From assembly GCA_021776825.1 (NCBI GenBank), contig JAJFFG010000078.1, positions 20,819 to 84,818 on the forward strand: 64,000 nt of DNA, given 5' to 3'. The stretch comes from Planctomycetota bacterium. Its GTDB lineage: Bacteria; Planctomycetota; JAJSAM01; JAJVHW01. The notes beneath the pieces were generated by a model that did no database searches, was not told the DNA's origin, and saw nothing but the letters and a program-made list of their open reading frames with translations. Every line of letters begins with the position of its first letter. The stretch's first letter is position 1. A program made the translations under genes and the position numbers. Positions 26,739-34,537 of this stretch are shown one piece after another.

Positions 26739-26958
26739 GGACGCCACGCCTGACGTCCCCGAGCACGCGATCTCCCGCCCCGGCGCCGCTTCACAACTGG
26801 ATCAAAGGTGCGTGCGCGTCTCCGGAACGAGAGCTCACACACTCGGAGCCGCCAGGACAGCGTGCGACGGGCGTTCCGGACACGCAACGGTCAGAACCCC
26901 ACGCTGATCGTCGAACTCGCCGCGTTCGCGCGACGCCCTCGTGAACGATGCGGGCTAG
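26720..26958 (+). repeat. Dispersed element family A, copy A2
   Basis: Perfect 14-bp terminal inverted repeats at 26727-26740 and 26937-26950; the right side extends to GCGGGCTAG at 26950-26958 whereas the left flank is degenerate. The first 100 bp matches A3 and the last 40 bp matches A1. The CTAG at the right end supplies the stop of a 41-codon gene on the minus strand. No transposase gene is encoded. Confidence 0.75.
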
Positions 26959-27080
26959 GACCGCCAACTAGTGGAGAGGTAGGCGTACGCGCCGTACGCC
27001 AGCGCCCACCCCACGGCGAGGGCGACCGCTGCCACGATGATCATGAAGACGACATCCCGTCGTCGTGGTTGTTCGCTCAC
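26955..27080 (-). CDS. 41-residue single-helix membrane protein
   Basis: Frame from a GTG at 27080: a polar, basic start (SEQPRRRDVV), then one hydrophobic helix (VFMIIVAAVALAVGWALAY) and a short tail ending STSWRS. The positive-inside pattern predicts N-terminus in the cytoplasm. The TAG stop (26955-26957) is part of the CTAG at the right end of element A2, so the native C-terminus may have been altered by the insertion. Too short for family recognition; kept because the composition is that of a real membrane peptide and the minus strand continues with membrane genes. Confidence 0.5.
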   Translation of the reverse strand: MSEQPRRRDVVFMIIVAAVALAVGWALAYGAYAYLSTSWRS

Positions 27081-27140
27081 ACGTCTCCACATGCTGGAAC
27101 TTGACCAGTTCCGCCATTCCCACCGGGAGTGTGCCTCGCG

Positions 27141-27695
27141 TTACGCTTCGGGGCAAGAGGGCTGCGACCCGGCCGCGAGCCCAAAGTGATCGTGGAGCGC
27201 CCGTCGCGAGGAGTCGAAGGCGAGGTCGGCCCAGGGGACATCCTCTGGAGCGTACCAGGCAGCCTCGAGTGCATCATCGCCCGCGACGAGTGTGGCCGAG
27301 GCGACCGAGGCGCTCCATGCGACGACCACGATGCCGGTCCCGACTGCCGCCCCCTCGCCCTCGTCCGCCGGGTAACTGTAGATGCCCAGGAAACGCCCGA
27401 GCGTGACCTCGAGGCCCGTCTCTTCGTGCGTCTCGCGCACGGCGCACTGCTCGACGGTCTCATCGATCTCCTGGTACCCGCAGGGGAACGAGAGCAATCC
27501 GATGCCCGGCTCGACGCCGCGGCGGATCAGAGCGATTCGCCCCTCATGCTCCGGCACAGTGCCGGCGGCGACCTTGGGGTTCATGTAGAGGACGAAGCCG
27601 CAGGCTCCGCAGACGTTCCGCAGTCGCGAGTCGAGCTCGGGAATGCGTCGAACGAGCGCTCCGGCGCAGCGGGGGCAGAACCGCGCCAGCCGCAT
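27141..27695 (-). CDS. Nudix hydrolase with N-terminal zinc ribbon
   Basis: 184 residues. A four-cysteine zinc ribbon (C7, C10, C29, C32) is followed by a complete Nudix box, Gx5Ex7REUxEExGU, from G73 to L95 with E79, R87, E88, E91 and E92. The ribbon plus box resembles the NudC/ADP-ribose-pyrophosphatase side of the superfamily; members hydrolyse nucleoside diphosphates linked to another moiety. It is shorter than NudC and lacks its SQPWPFPxS motif, so a general ADP-ribose-type or ADP-sugar hydrolase is more likely. Head of a minus-strand group: the 66-aa gene starts four bases upstream on the same strand. Confidence 0.85.
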   Translation of the reverse strand: MRLARFCPRCAGALVRRIPELDSRLRNVCGACGFVLYMNPKVAAGTVPEHEGRIALIRRGVEPGIGLLSFPCGYQEIDETVEQCAVRETHEETGLEVTLGRFLGIYSYPADEGEGAAVGTGIVVVAWSASVASATLVAGDDALEAAWYAPEDVPWADLAFDSSRRALHDHFGLAAGSQPSCPEA

Positions 27696-27698
27696 GTC

Positions 27699-27899
27699 TC
27701 AGCCCTGGGCCTGCGCCACCGACAGGACGAGCTCGACGCAGACCACCAGGAGCGCAATCCCGCCTGCCAGCGCGACGAAGCTCTTGAGCGACTCGCGCAC
27801 GACCCCGTGCAGACTCGTCGCCCGCATGGCGCCGATCACCATGCTCACGGCCATGCAGACGATGAGGAAGAAGGTCAGTCGGGCCGCGAGGTCGTTCAT
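27699..27899 (-). CDS. Small two-helix membrane protein
   Basis: 66 residues from an ATG at 27899: two hydrophobic helices (LTFFLIVCMAVSMVIGAM and FVALAGGIALLVVCVELVL) joined by a short basic loop. The start overlaps the stop of the upstream 140-residue membrane protein gene as ATGA, which strongly supports the start and coupling. Function unknown. It sits between a membrane protein and the Nudix gene in what looks like a three-gene operon. Confidence 0.65.
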   Translation of the reverse strand: MNDLAARLTFFLIVCMAVSMVIGAMRATSLHGVVRESLKSFVALAGGIALLVVCVELVLSVAQAQG

Positions 27900-28318
27900 C
27901 CGATGGTCTCGACCTGACTCGGATCGGGCGTCGCGGTCTCGTCGGCTGGGTCGCCGCGCCGGCAGCGCGCCCAGACATCGGCGATGGCCATCAGGTTGAG
28001 GAGGCCGGCGACGGCGGTGTAGAGCACCCCGACGCTGCGGTGAGGCAGGTGGCGGGTGATGACGACGTCCTCGGTCAGCAGCGTCGCGAAGGCCGTCGGC
28101 AACGCCGCGAGGGACTGCAAACCGAAGTACCACGAGTGACGCACGGGGCTGACGTTCTCGTATCCGGCCAGGTGCATGCCGAGCACGAAGAGCGGCAGAA
28201 CCGCGCCCGCCACGAACAGAGCCGGCCACGGGCGACGAATGAAGAGATGCCCGCCGCCCGGCACGAGCCAGGCCAGCAGCACAGCGAGGCCAGGCCGGGG
28301 GGGCTCGTTACGCGTCAT
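27896..28318 (-). CDS. Membrane protein with a TM2-like/DUF6677-like start
   Basis: 140 residues with about four hydrophobic helices: AVLLAWLVPGGGHLFIRRPWPALFVAGAVLPLFVLGM and later LQSLAALPTAFATLL and GVLYTAVAGLLNLMAIADVW. The opening LLAWLVPGGGHLFIRR is the turn-containing motif of small TM2-like membrane proteins. No enzymatic motif. The ATG at 28318 gives a sensible basic N-terminus. Divergent from the thioesterase gene (54 bp between starts), so the promoters are likely shared or back to back. Function unknown. Confidence 0.65.
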   Translation of the reverse strand: MTRNEPPRPGLAVLLAWLVPGGGHLFIRRPWPALFVAGAVLPLFVLGMHLAGYENVSPVRHSWYFGLQSLAALPTAFATLLTEDVVITRHLPHRSVGVLYTAVAGLLNLMAIADVWARCRRGDPADETATPDPSQVETIG

Positions 28319-28372
28319 GTCGACGGCCGAACTTAGCCACCCGGCACCGACGCCCGGAGTATCTTCGGCCCC

Positions 28373-28786
28373 GTGCACACGACTCCTCTCCGAGTTCGCT
28401 TCGACGAGGTCGACTCGATGGGGATCGTGCACCACCCGCGGTACCTCGTGTACTTCGAGATCGCACGCACCCAGTACCTGCGCGACCTGGGACTTCCGTA
28501 CGCATCGCTGATCGCAGCCGGGCTGCATCTGGCCGTCATCGAGGCTGGAGCGCGCTACCTGCGCCCGGCGAGATACGACGACGAGATCACCGTCCACACT
28601 CGCTGCACGGAGTGCGGACGCATTCGCCTCTGCCTCGAGTACGAGGTCCGTCGCGGCGCTGAACTTCTCGCCACCGGCCTGTCCCGTCACGCCGGCGTCG
28701 GCGACGATGGCAGGCCGCGGCGCCTGCCGCCGGAGATCCGTGATCTGCTCGCGGGGGAAGCCGCCGCAGTGACGAACGCGGAATAG
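28373..28786 (+). CDS. YbgC-type acyl-CoA thioesterase
   Basis: 137 residues, the normal length of a hotdog-fold thioesterase. RFDEVDSMGIVHHPRYLVYFE contains the conserved catalytic Asp (D14) and the GIVHHPRY loop seen in YbgC/4-hydroxybenzoyl-CoA thioesterase proteins. Family members hydrolyse short or medium acyl-CoA thioesters. GTG start. It is separated from the HEAT lipoprotein by one base or 28 bp depending on that gene's start, so they form one unit. Confidence 0.85.
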   Translation: MHTTPLRVRFDEVDSMGIVHHPRYLVYFEIARTQYLRDLGLPYASLIAAGLHLAVIEAGARYLRPARYDDEITVHTRCTECGRIRLCLEYEVRRGAELLATGLSRHAGVGDDGRPRRLPPEIRDLLAGEAAAVTNAE

Positions 28787-28814
28787 CGTGACTTCGGAGG
28801 CGTCCAACTCACCC

Positions 28815-29771
28815 ATGCGCTCGACCACCCGTCTGCTGCTCTCGTTCGCTCTTCTTCTGCCGCTCGCCGGCTGCGTCAGCTCGTCCGACGACCCGACCAT
28901 CATCTCGGAGGAGACGAAGTCCTCCTCGGTCACGGCCGAGATGGAGATCGGCCGCACCTTGCAGATCCTGGACCGCCAGGTCGACAAGGTGGTCAGCCTG
29001 CGGTCGCAGCCCGGCCAGCAGGCATTCGCCGAGCGTAAGATCACCGAGTCGGCGCTCCGGGCAGCCGTGGGGCAGAACACGGATGCGCTCCTCGCTGTGG
29101 TTGCCGATCGGACGGAACCCGGCCGTCGGCGGATCGCCGCGAAGGCGCTCGCGTACGCCGACGACCCGCGCGTGGTACCGGCGCTCGCGATGGCGCTCTC
29201 CGCCGAGCCCGACTCGCGTGTGCTCGTGAACGCGCTCTATGCGCTCGCGACGATCCGCAGCGCGGACACGCCCACGCGGCCGGTCGTCGAACTGGCGAGT
29301 CACGTGAGTGCCGACGTTCGCAATCACGCGCTCATGGTTCTCTCGCACGTCATCCTCGCGCGTCGTCGGGCCGGCAAGTCGCCCCTCGATACGAGTGACC
29401 GACAGCTCTTTGGCCCCGCGCTGGAGCTCTCGCTGTTTGATCCCCAGGACCCGTTCGTCCGCGGACACGCCGCGGCATGTGCCGGCGCGCTCGGCGACCC
29501 GCGACTCGTCGACACGCTCCTGAACCTCCTGCGCGACAGCCACCCGTTCGTCCGCACGCGGACCGCCATCGCTCTCTCGCGGATCGGCGACCTGAAGGCG
29601 ATGCCGGCCCTCGCGTCGATCATCGACGACACCCCGCGCGGCTCGACCCGCAGCGCCGTCGTGACCGCGCTGGAGGCGTTGGTGGAGCGCTCCGGCAACA
29701 CGGTCCCGCCGACGCTCGGAGAGAGCGAGGCCAGCTGGAAGCAGTTCTTGAGAAACACGTACGGCCGCTAG
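28815..29771 (+). CDS. HEAT-repeat lipoprotein
   Basis: 318 residues from the ATG at 28815, which opens a textbook lipoprotein signal (MRSTTRLLLSFALLLPLAGC). A GTG at 28788, just after the thioesterase stop, is an alternative with nine more residues; the GGAGG at 28796-28800 lies between the two. After a Ser/Asp-rich linker the protein is built of HEAT-type helical pairs with the usual Asp-Pro-Arg turns: YADDPRVVPALAMAL, LGDPRLVDTLLNLLRD, IGDLKAMPALASII. Such repeats bind proteins; partner unknown. The stop TAG lies inside the left end of element C1. Confidence 0.8.
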   Translation: MRSTTRLLLSFALLLPLAGCVSSSDDPTIISEETKSSSVTAEMEIGRTLQILDRQVDKVVSLRSQPGQQAFAERKITESALRAAVGQNTDALLAVVADRTEPGRRRIAAKALAYADDPRVVPALAMALSAEPDSRVLVNALYALATIRSADTPTRPVVELASHVSADVRNHALMVLSHVILARRRAGKSPLDTSDRQLFGPALELSLFDPQDPFVRGHAAACAGALGDPRLVDTLLNLLRDSHPFVRTRTAIALSRIGDLKAMPALASIIDDTPRGSTRSAVVTALEALVERSGNTVPPTLGESEASWKQFLRNTYGR

Positions 29772-30008
29772 CCCGGACTATTCACGACGACTCACCCACC
29801 TGAGCGATCCAGACCGCCGATTTCGGCGTTGCGCCTCCTCCGAGACGGAACGGCATCGCAGTTGTCGGCGCGCCCTGATCTCGACGATCTGTCCTCGCTC
29901 AGGACGGGCCACTCGGCGCGAGCCGTGGCCCCCGCATCCAGGCGGCTCCTGTACTCCCGGACGACTGTCGTCACGGAGTGCGCGAGCCTCATGAATAGTC
30001 CGAGCTAG
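29768..30008 (+). repeat. Dispersed element family C, copy C1 (241 bp)
   Basis: 17-bp terminal inverted repeats at 29768-29784 and 29992-30008 match at 16 positions; both ends are CTAG. Copy C2 at 63759-63999 has the same length and orientation, and I count about 20 differences with no gaps (about 92% identity). The left CTAG provides the stop of the HEAT lipoprotein gene. The ends resemble those of family A, but the interior does not. No transposase gene. Confidence 0.85.
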
Positions 30009-30157
30009 CGGCCAGCCGTCGATGGATCGCGACGCGGGAGTGAGTCGTCGGGAGACGCCCTCGCGACCGACGCCCGTGTCGAGCGAGCGAGGGGTTGAGT
30101 CCCAACAGTTCCCGTGGAATGGTCAGTTGGGGGGAGTGGCTGACCGAAGAAGGGGGT
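30009..30157. promoter_or_regulatory. Leader upstream of the secreted protein gene
   Basis: About 150 bp between element C1 and the next start. Only a purine-rich ribosome-binding site (AGAAGGGGG, around 30148-30156) just before the ATG is clear. Confidence 0.4.
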
Positions 30158-31546
30158 ATGCGGGCCTGGATGCGCCTGATCGCTCTCGTGCTGCTCCTCC
30201 TCGCCGCCCCGGCGATGGCGGAGGATGTGCTCGTACTGTCGTCCGGGCGGGAGCTGCGAGGACGGGTCGTCGAGGAGACGCAGTCGAAGGTCCGCTTCGA
30301 GACTGGCAGCGGATCGATCTGGTACCCGCGGGACCGCATCCGCGAGGTGCGCAAGGGCGTCGATCCGGTCGTCAAGGCCGCCCCGACGGTCCGCGAGGAG
30401 CACGCCGTGCTCTACGCCGGCGAGCGCCGGGTGGGCGCCCGCACGTTGCGCGTGGTCGACCGTGACGACGGCATCCAGTTCGAGGAGCACGTCGTGTTCC
30501 TCGACGACTCCGGGAGGCCGGAGCTCGACGTGCGCACGATCGAGCGTTGCGACGCCGACTTCCGCCCCGTGTTCTTCCAGGTCCAGGAGAGACATGGGCT
30601 GGAGCCCGGCGGTGACGAGCAGGGCGGTGGCGAGCAGGGCGCTGACGAGCAAGCACGACTCGTGCGCGGCGACGTGGCGGGCACGACTCTGTTGCTCAAG
30701 ATCTCGCGCGACGGGAAGACGACACGCGAGTCGGGACCGATGCCGTTGCGCGCCCGCTTCTCGTTCGCGGCGCGGGAGCTGTTCCTGCGCGAGCACTCGG
30801 CCGTGGATGGTCAGTTCGGTGCCGAGGTGTTCGACGTCCGCGACCGTCGCTGGCGCTCCGTGATCTACCGGGACGGTGGCTCACGTGCGGTGGAGGAGGA
30901 CGGCCAGGTTGCGCGCGTGCGGATCGTCCGCCGCCGTCGTGGCGACATCGACGAGATCGAGTGGGTGGATGCGGAGCTCCGCACCCGCCTCGCCGACCTG
31001 AACGGCGCCGAACTGCGCGCGCATGCCGCCGCGGCCGATGTCGTCGCCGCGATTGCCCGCGGCGAGGGCGACGGCGTCACCGGGCCGGACAGCGCGGCAA
31101 AGACCCGGTTCGCCGACCCGGAGCACGGCTTCGCGATCGGCAAGCCCGATCCGTCGTGGACGTTCGAGGAGCCGCCCGTGCGCGGTGCGTCAGCGCTCCT
31201 CTCGGTGCGCAACCCCCCGCTCTCGGCCAGCGTCGACGTGCTGCGCGACGAGGCCCCCCCGGAGGACCTCTCGATCCAGCGTGCCGCGGAGTCGCTGCAA
31301 CGTCTCCTACGTGCCCACGCCACCGAGGTCCGCGTGCTCCGCGACGGCTACGAGGGCGAAGGCGCAGAGCGCTGGTATTGGCTCGAGGCGACGGCAACGA
31401 CCAAGGGCGAGCGCACACACACGATCGCGCGCGTCCACGTGAAGTCGCGTCGCATTTACCGCCTGCTCGCCGCGTGTCCCGCCGAGCACATCGATGCCGT
31501 CCGGCCCGACCTCGAAGCGATCCTCGACTCGTTCGAGCAGCTCTAG
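30158..31546 (+). CDS. Exported protein of unknown function
   Basis: 462 residues. Signal peptide MRAWMRLIALVLLLLAAPAMAED. The segment LSSGRELRGRVVEETQSKVRFETGSGSIWYPRDRIREV resembles a small beta domain found in exported planctomycete-type proteins where a Sm-like strand pair follows the signal; the remainder is an alpha/beta region without a recognised motif. A three-unit in-frame duplication (GGDEQGGGEQGADEQ, residues 151-165) forms a flexible acidic insert. The ATG at 30158 fits the signal peptide and the AGAAGGGGG upstream. The TAG stop overlaps the opposing histidine kinase stop within a single CTAG. Confidence 0.65.
   Translation: MRAWMRLIALVLLLLAAPAMAEDVLVLSSGRELRGRVVEETQSKVRFETGSGSIWYPRDRIREVRKGVDPVVKAAPTVREEHAVLYAGERRVGARTLRVVDRDDGIQFEEHVVFLDDSGRPELDVRTIERCDADFRPVFFQVQERHGLEPGGDEQGGGEQGADEQARLVRGDVAGTTLLLKISRDGKTTRESGPMPLRARFSFAARELFLREHSAVDGQFGAEVFDVRDRRWRSVIYRDGGSRAVEEDGQVARVRIVRRRRGDIDEIEWVDAELRTRLADLNGAELRAHAAAADVVAAIARGEGDGVTGPDSAAKTRFADPEHGFAIGKPDPSWTFEEPPVRGASALLSVRNPPLSASVDVLRDEAPPEDLSIQRAAESLQRLLRAHATEVRVLRDGYEGEGAERWYWLEATATTKGERTHTIARVHVKSRRIYRLLAACPAEHIDAVRPDLEAILDSFEQL
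30608..30652 (+). repeat. Three 15-bp in-frame units
   Basis: Units at 30608, 30623 and 30638, each coding GGDEQ-like residues; they differ by one to three bases. Confidence 0.85.
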
Positions 31547-32592
31547 GCGCCTTCGGCGGGCGGCAGCTCGATCACGAAACGCGCGCCCCCGGTCGCGGCG
31601 CGTTCGACGCGCGCCGAACCGCCGTGGGACTCCGCCGTCGCTCGAACGAGCGAGAGTCCCAGCCCGGTGCCGCGGCCGCGCGGCTTCGTCGTGAAGAACG
31701 GCTGGAAGATCGCCTCGGCATCGGCGAGCGGAACTCCCGCGCCATTGTCTTCCACGTCGATCGCCACCGAACCCCCCACGCGTCGCGCACGCACCGACAC
31801 CTGGCGTCCGGCCGCTCGCGAGGACACGGCGTACTCGGCGTTGGTCACCAGGTTCAGCACCGCCTGGGTCAGGCGATGGAGGTCGCCCATCACGAACGGC
31901 AGGTCCTGCTCCACCTCGGTCCGGAGCTCGATCCCGGCGACCTGCGCGGCATATGCGCGGAACTCGACGACCTTCGCCACGACGTCCTGCAGCAGCAGTG
32001 GCCGCATCTCGAGGCGCTCGGCGCGGGAGAGGTCGAGCAGGTTCTGGACGATCCGCCGGCAGCGCTCGGCCTCGGACCGGATGCGCTCCACCTCTTCACG
32101 AGGCAGGCCAGGGTTGTTCTCCGCGAGCAGCAGCTCCGCGTAGCCCAGCACGCTGGTGAGCGGGTTGTTCAGCTCGTGCGCCACGCTGGAGAGCAGCTCA
32201 CCGATCGACGCGAGCCGCTCGGCCTGCTCGATGTGCGCGCGCAGGCGGTGACCACCCTCGTCGTCCGTGAGAGCGACGAGCAGGCCACCGGCGGCGCACC
32301 GTCCGGCGCGTGCGCGAAGCGGTACGTCGAGTTCGAGGTCCAGCAGCGGGACGGCCGTGCCGTTCCTCGCATCCAGTAGGGCGTCAGCGGCGGCGCCTCC
32401 GACGACCTCACCGAGCGCGACGCCTGTCCCGGCTGCGTCGCCGAGCAGCCGACGGGCGTCCTCGTTGAGCGCCAGCACGATGCCCTCGTCTGAGGTCAGC
32501 AGTGCCGGCTCAGGCCACATCGCGATCATCCCGACCAACGGATGGGCGTCGGGCGAGGGCGCGGCGGTGGGTCCGAGCGCGGGTTCGTGCAC
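31543..32592 (-). CDS. Soluble sensor histidine kinase with PAS-like N-terminus
   Basis: 349 residues from the GTG at 32592. The N-terminal 100 residues look like a degenerate PAS domain (PEPALLTSDEGIVLALNEDARRLLGD). The HisKA H-box is SSVAHELNNPLTSVLGYAE with the phosphorylated His at 139. The HATPase domain has the N-box LNLVTNAEYAV (N251), G1 DNGAG (282-286), an FxPF segment (IFQPFFTTK) and G2 GRGTGLGLS (306-314). No membrane helix, so it senses something in the cytoplasm. No response regulator is adjacent. The start is uncertain because GGAG abuts the GTG. It converges on the secreted-protein gene; the two stops share CTAG at 31543-31546. Confidence 0.88.
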   Translation of the reverse strand: MHEPALGPTAAPSPDAHPLVGMIAMWPEPALLTSDEGIVLALNEDARRLLGDAAGTGVALGEVVGGAAADALLDARNGTAVPLLDLELDVPLRARAGRCAAGGLLVALTDDEGGHRLRAHIEQAERLASIGELLSSVAHELNNPLTSVLGYAELLLAENNPGLPREEVERIRSEAERCRRIVQNLLDLSRAERLEMRPLLLQDVVAKVVEFRAYAAQVAGIELRTEVEQDLPFVMGDLHRLTQAVLNLVTNAEYAVSSRAAGRQVSVRARRVGGSVAIDVEDNGAGVPLADAEAIFQPFFTTKPRGRGTGLGLSLVRATAESHGGSARVERAATGGARFVIELPPAEGA

Positions 32593-33315
32593 CTCCGGGC
32601 TATAGCACGACCTCGGCCGGGCTCCCAGGGGGTTCGCGACGCGATCAGCCGAGTGCGCGGGCGATTCGCTGGCGCGCTGCGGCGTGTCGGGCGGGCGGAA
32701 CAGTCGCTCAGCAGCGTGACGAGGCACTGAGCTACGAGACACTGAGCTACGGGGCGGAGTGCGACGAGGTTGCGAGGCGACCGACTCCTGCCGCGGGCAG
32801 GAGTGGGGGAACAGGCGAAGAGGACCGGACGTGGCTGACAGACTCCTGAGTGGTGTTGGGCATGAGGTGGGTAAGGGTCCATCCGAGACGCGGGTCATCC
32901 CGCGCTCGTCAGCACAGCGCTCTGGGTAGGGCATGGAAAGGAAGGAAGACGTGGGGTCGAGCGCGTGCACGACACCGCCGTCCGGCCTCTTCGCCGGTTC
33001 ATCGACCGGCCGCCTCGTTGTCAATCCGCCGGGGCCCGCTCAGGCGGGCCGCGTGTTCAGTACGCTTTGAGACGCACGTCGCGTGCCGGAAGTCCCGTGT
33101 AATTCCGGAACCGCCCTTCGAAACCGCATGGATCGCTGGCGGTGCGCGGAGGCCCAGGAGCCCTTCAGGCCGGTCCTCGCATCCGGGGTCTTCCCCTGCC
33201 GACGTCATCGTCCGCGCCGCGCCGCGACTGAGAGTGGAGTCTCCGTGCGCGCTCGATTCGAGCCCGACGCGGCATCGTTGCCTCCCTGCGCGACGCACGC
33301 AGTACGATCTCCGCC
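32593..33315. other. 723-bp intergenic region between histidine kinase and Ser/Thr kinase genes
   Basis: The largest gene-free interval. It holds a 15-bp duplication (32721-32735, 32736-32750), a perfect 9-bp hairpin with 3-base loop (32784-32792/32796-32804) and a perfect 7-bp hairpin with 4-base loop (33033-33039/33044-33050). No tRNA, RNase P, tmRNA or SRP RNA signature was found. It must contain the promoters of both divergent kinase genes, but no consensus pair is obvious. An unrecognised small RNA here is possible. Confidence 0.45.
32784..32804. terminator. Perfect 9-bp hairpin
   Basis: Inverted arms ACTCCTGCC/GGCAGGAGT around GCG. No adjacent gene end on either strand and no T-tract, so it may belong to a leader or small RNA instead of a terminator. 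Confidence 0.35.
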
Positions 33316-34527
33316 GTGGACCAGCGTGAACTCCAGCTCGTGGCGCCTCTCGTCGGGGTGGGGGCGCTTCCCCGCGACGGGGCCGAGGAATGCCTGAAGC
33401 TCTGGCAGGGGCTCCACAAGCAGGGACGCCCGGTGTCCCTTCTGGTGGTCTTGGTCAAGAAGGGGCTGCTCACCCAGACGCAGGCGCGCGTCCTCGCGGA
33501 GCAGCCGCTGGAGAAGCACCAGCCCTTCCCGAACTACCGACTTCTGCGACCCGTCGGCGAAGGCGGGATGGCCGTGGTCTACGAGGCGACGTACGAGCCA
33601 CTCCAGGCGCGCGTCGCGCTGAAGATCCTGAAGACCGAGTTCGCGCTACAGGAGCGATATCGGGTGCGCTTCAAGCGGGAGGCGCAACTGCTGCTCGCTC
33701 TCGATCACCCGAACCTCGTCGACGGTCGCGAGCACGCGACGGCCGACGGAGTCGACTTCTACGCCATGGGCTTCGTCGATGGCATCAACGTCCTCGACCT
33801 GCTCGAGCACCCCTCCGCGAAGGACTCCGTCCTGATCACCGAGGGCATGGCGCTCCATATCGCCTGCCAGGTTGGTTCCGCCCTCGAGCACATGCGCGGG
33901 AAGGGCGTGGTCCATCGCGACATCAAGCCCGCGAACCTAGTGCTCGACCAGGACGGCACGGTTCGGATCATCGACTTCGGTCTCGCCCGCGTTGTCCAGG
34001 GCATGCGCGAGGACACCGCCGAGTCGATGACCGTCGGCACGCCGGAGTACATGTCGCCCGAGCAGGCGCGCGGCGGCGACGTCGACATCCGTGCGGACAT
34101 CTACTCCCTCGGCATCTCGCTCTTCCACATGATCACCGGCGGACTGCCGTTCACCGGCACGCCGGAGGAGATCATCGTCGCGCAGGTCAAGCAGGACCTG
34201 GAGTTCACGCCCGCGCAGATGGCGCGGATCTCGCCGCCGGTCCAGTTCGTCATCCGCAAGGCCATGGCCAAGCAGCCCGATCTTCGCTACGCGACGCCGC
34301 AGGAGATGGTCGACGACATCGAGGCCGTCGCCGGCCCGATCATCGCAGCTCGCGGAGCCGTGCCGAAGGTCGTGACTGAGGCCACCGCCGAGGTCGCGCC
34401 GATCGCCGAGGTCGCTCCGCTGCCCGGACCCGTGATGCCGAAGCTCCAGTCGTCTCGCGATCGCAAGCGGACGGGCCGTGACCGCCCGGGTGGACGGTCG
34501 GGCTCGCGTCGGCGCGGCCGCCGCTGA
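33316..34527 (+). CDS. Cytosolic Ser/Thr protein kinase (Hanks type)
   Basis: 403 residues. After a 70-residue N-terminal domain of helical character (ELQLVAPLVGVGALPRDGAEE ... LLTQTQARVLAEQ), the kinase domain is complete: glycine loop GEGGMAVVYE (81-90), lysine in VALKILK (K103), catalytic HRDIKPAN (200-207), DFG (220-222) and activation segment GTPEYMSPEQ. The C-terminus is a short Ala/Val/Pro linker and an Arg-rich tail, with no transmembrane helix or PASTA domain, so it acts in the cytoplasm. The start is GTG at 33316. Head of a unit with the YkgJ protein, 10 bp downstream, and then the SpoIIE phosphatase. Confidence 0.93.
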   Translation: MDQRELQLVAPLVGVGALPRDGAEECLKLWQGLHKQGRPVSLLVVLVKKGLLTQTQARVLAEQPLEKHQPFPNYRLLRPVGEGGMAVVYEATYEPLQARVALKILKTEFALQERYRVRFKREAQLLLALDHPNLVDGREHATADGVDFYAMGFVDGINVLDLLEHPSAKDSVLITEGMALHIACQVGSALEHMRGKGVVHRDIKPANLVLDQDGTVRIIDFGLARVVQGMREDTAESMTVGTPEYMSPEQARGGDVDIRADIYSLGISLFHMITGGLPFTGTPEEIIVAQVKQDLEFTPAQMARISPPVQFVIRKAMAKQPDLRYATPQEMVDDIEAVAGPIIAARGAVPKVVTEATAEVAPIAEVAPLPGPVMPKLQSSRDRKRTGRDRPGGRSGSRRRGRR

Positions 34528-34537
34528 CGGAGAACGC

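Noticed and set aside
29792..29992. 66-codon minus-strand frame in element C1, also open in C2 (63783-63983)
   Set aside because: Amino-acid changes are frequent relative to base changes between copies, the start overlaps the terminal repeat and nothing resembles a known protein; likely a chance frame in GC-rich DNA.
32593..33315. tRNA, RNase P RNA, tmRNA, SRP RNA or riboswitch
   Set aside because: None of the conserved core words of these RNAs was found and no cloverleaf can be drawn.
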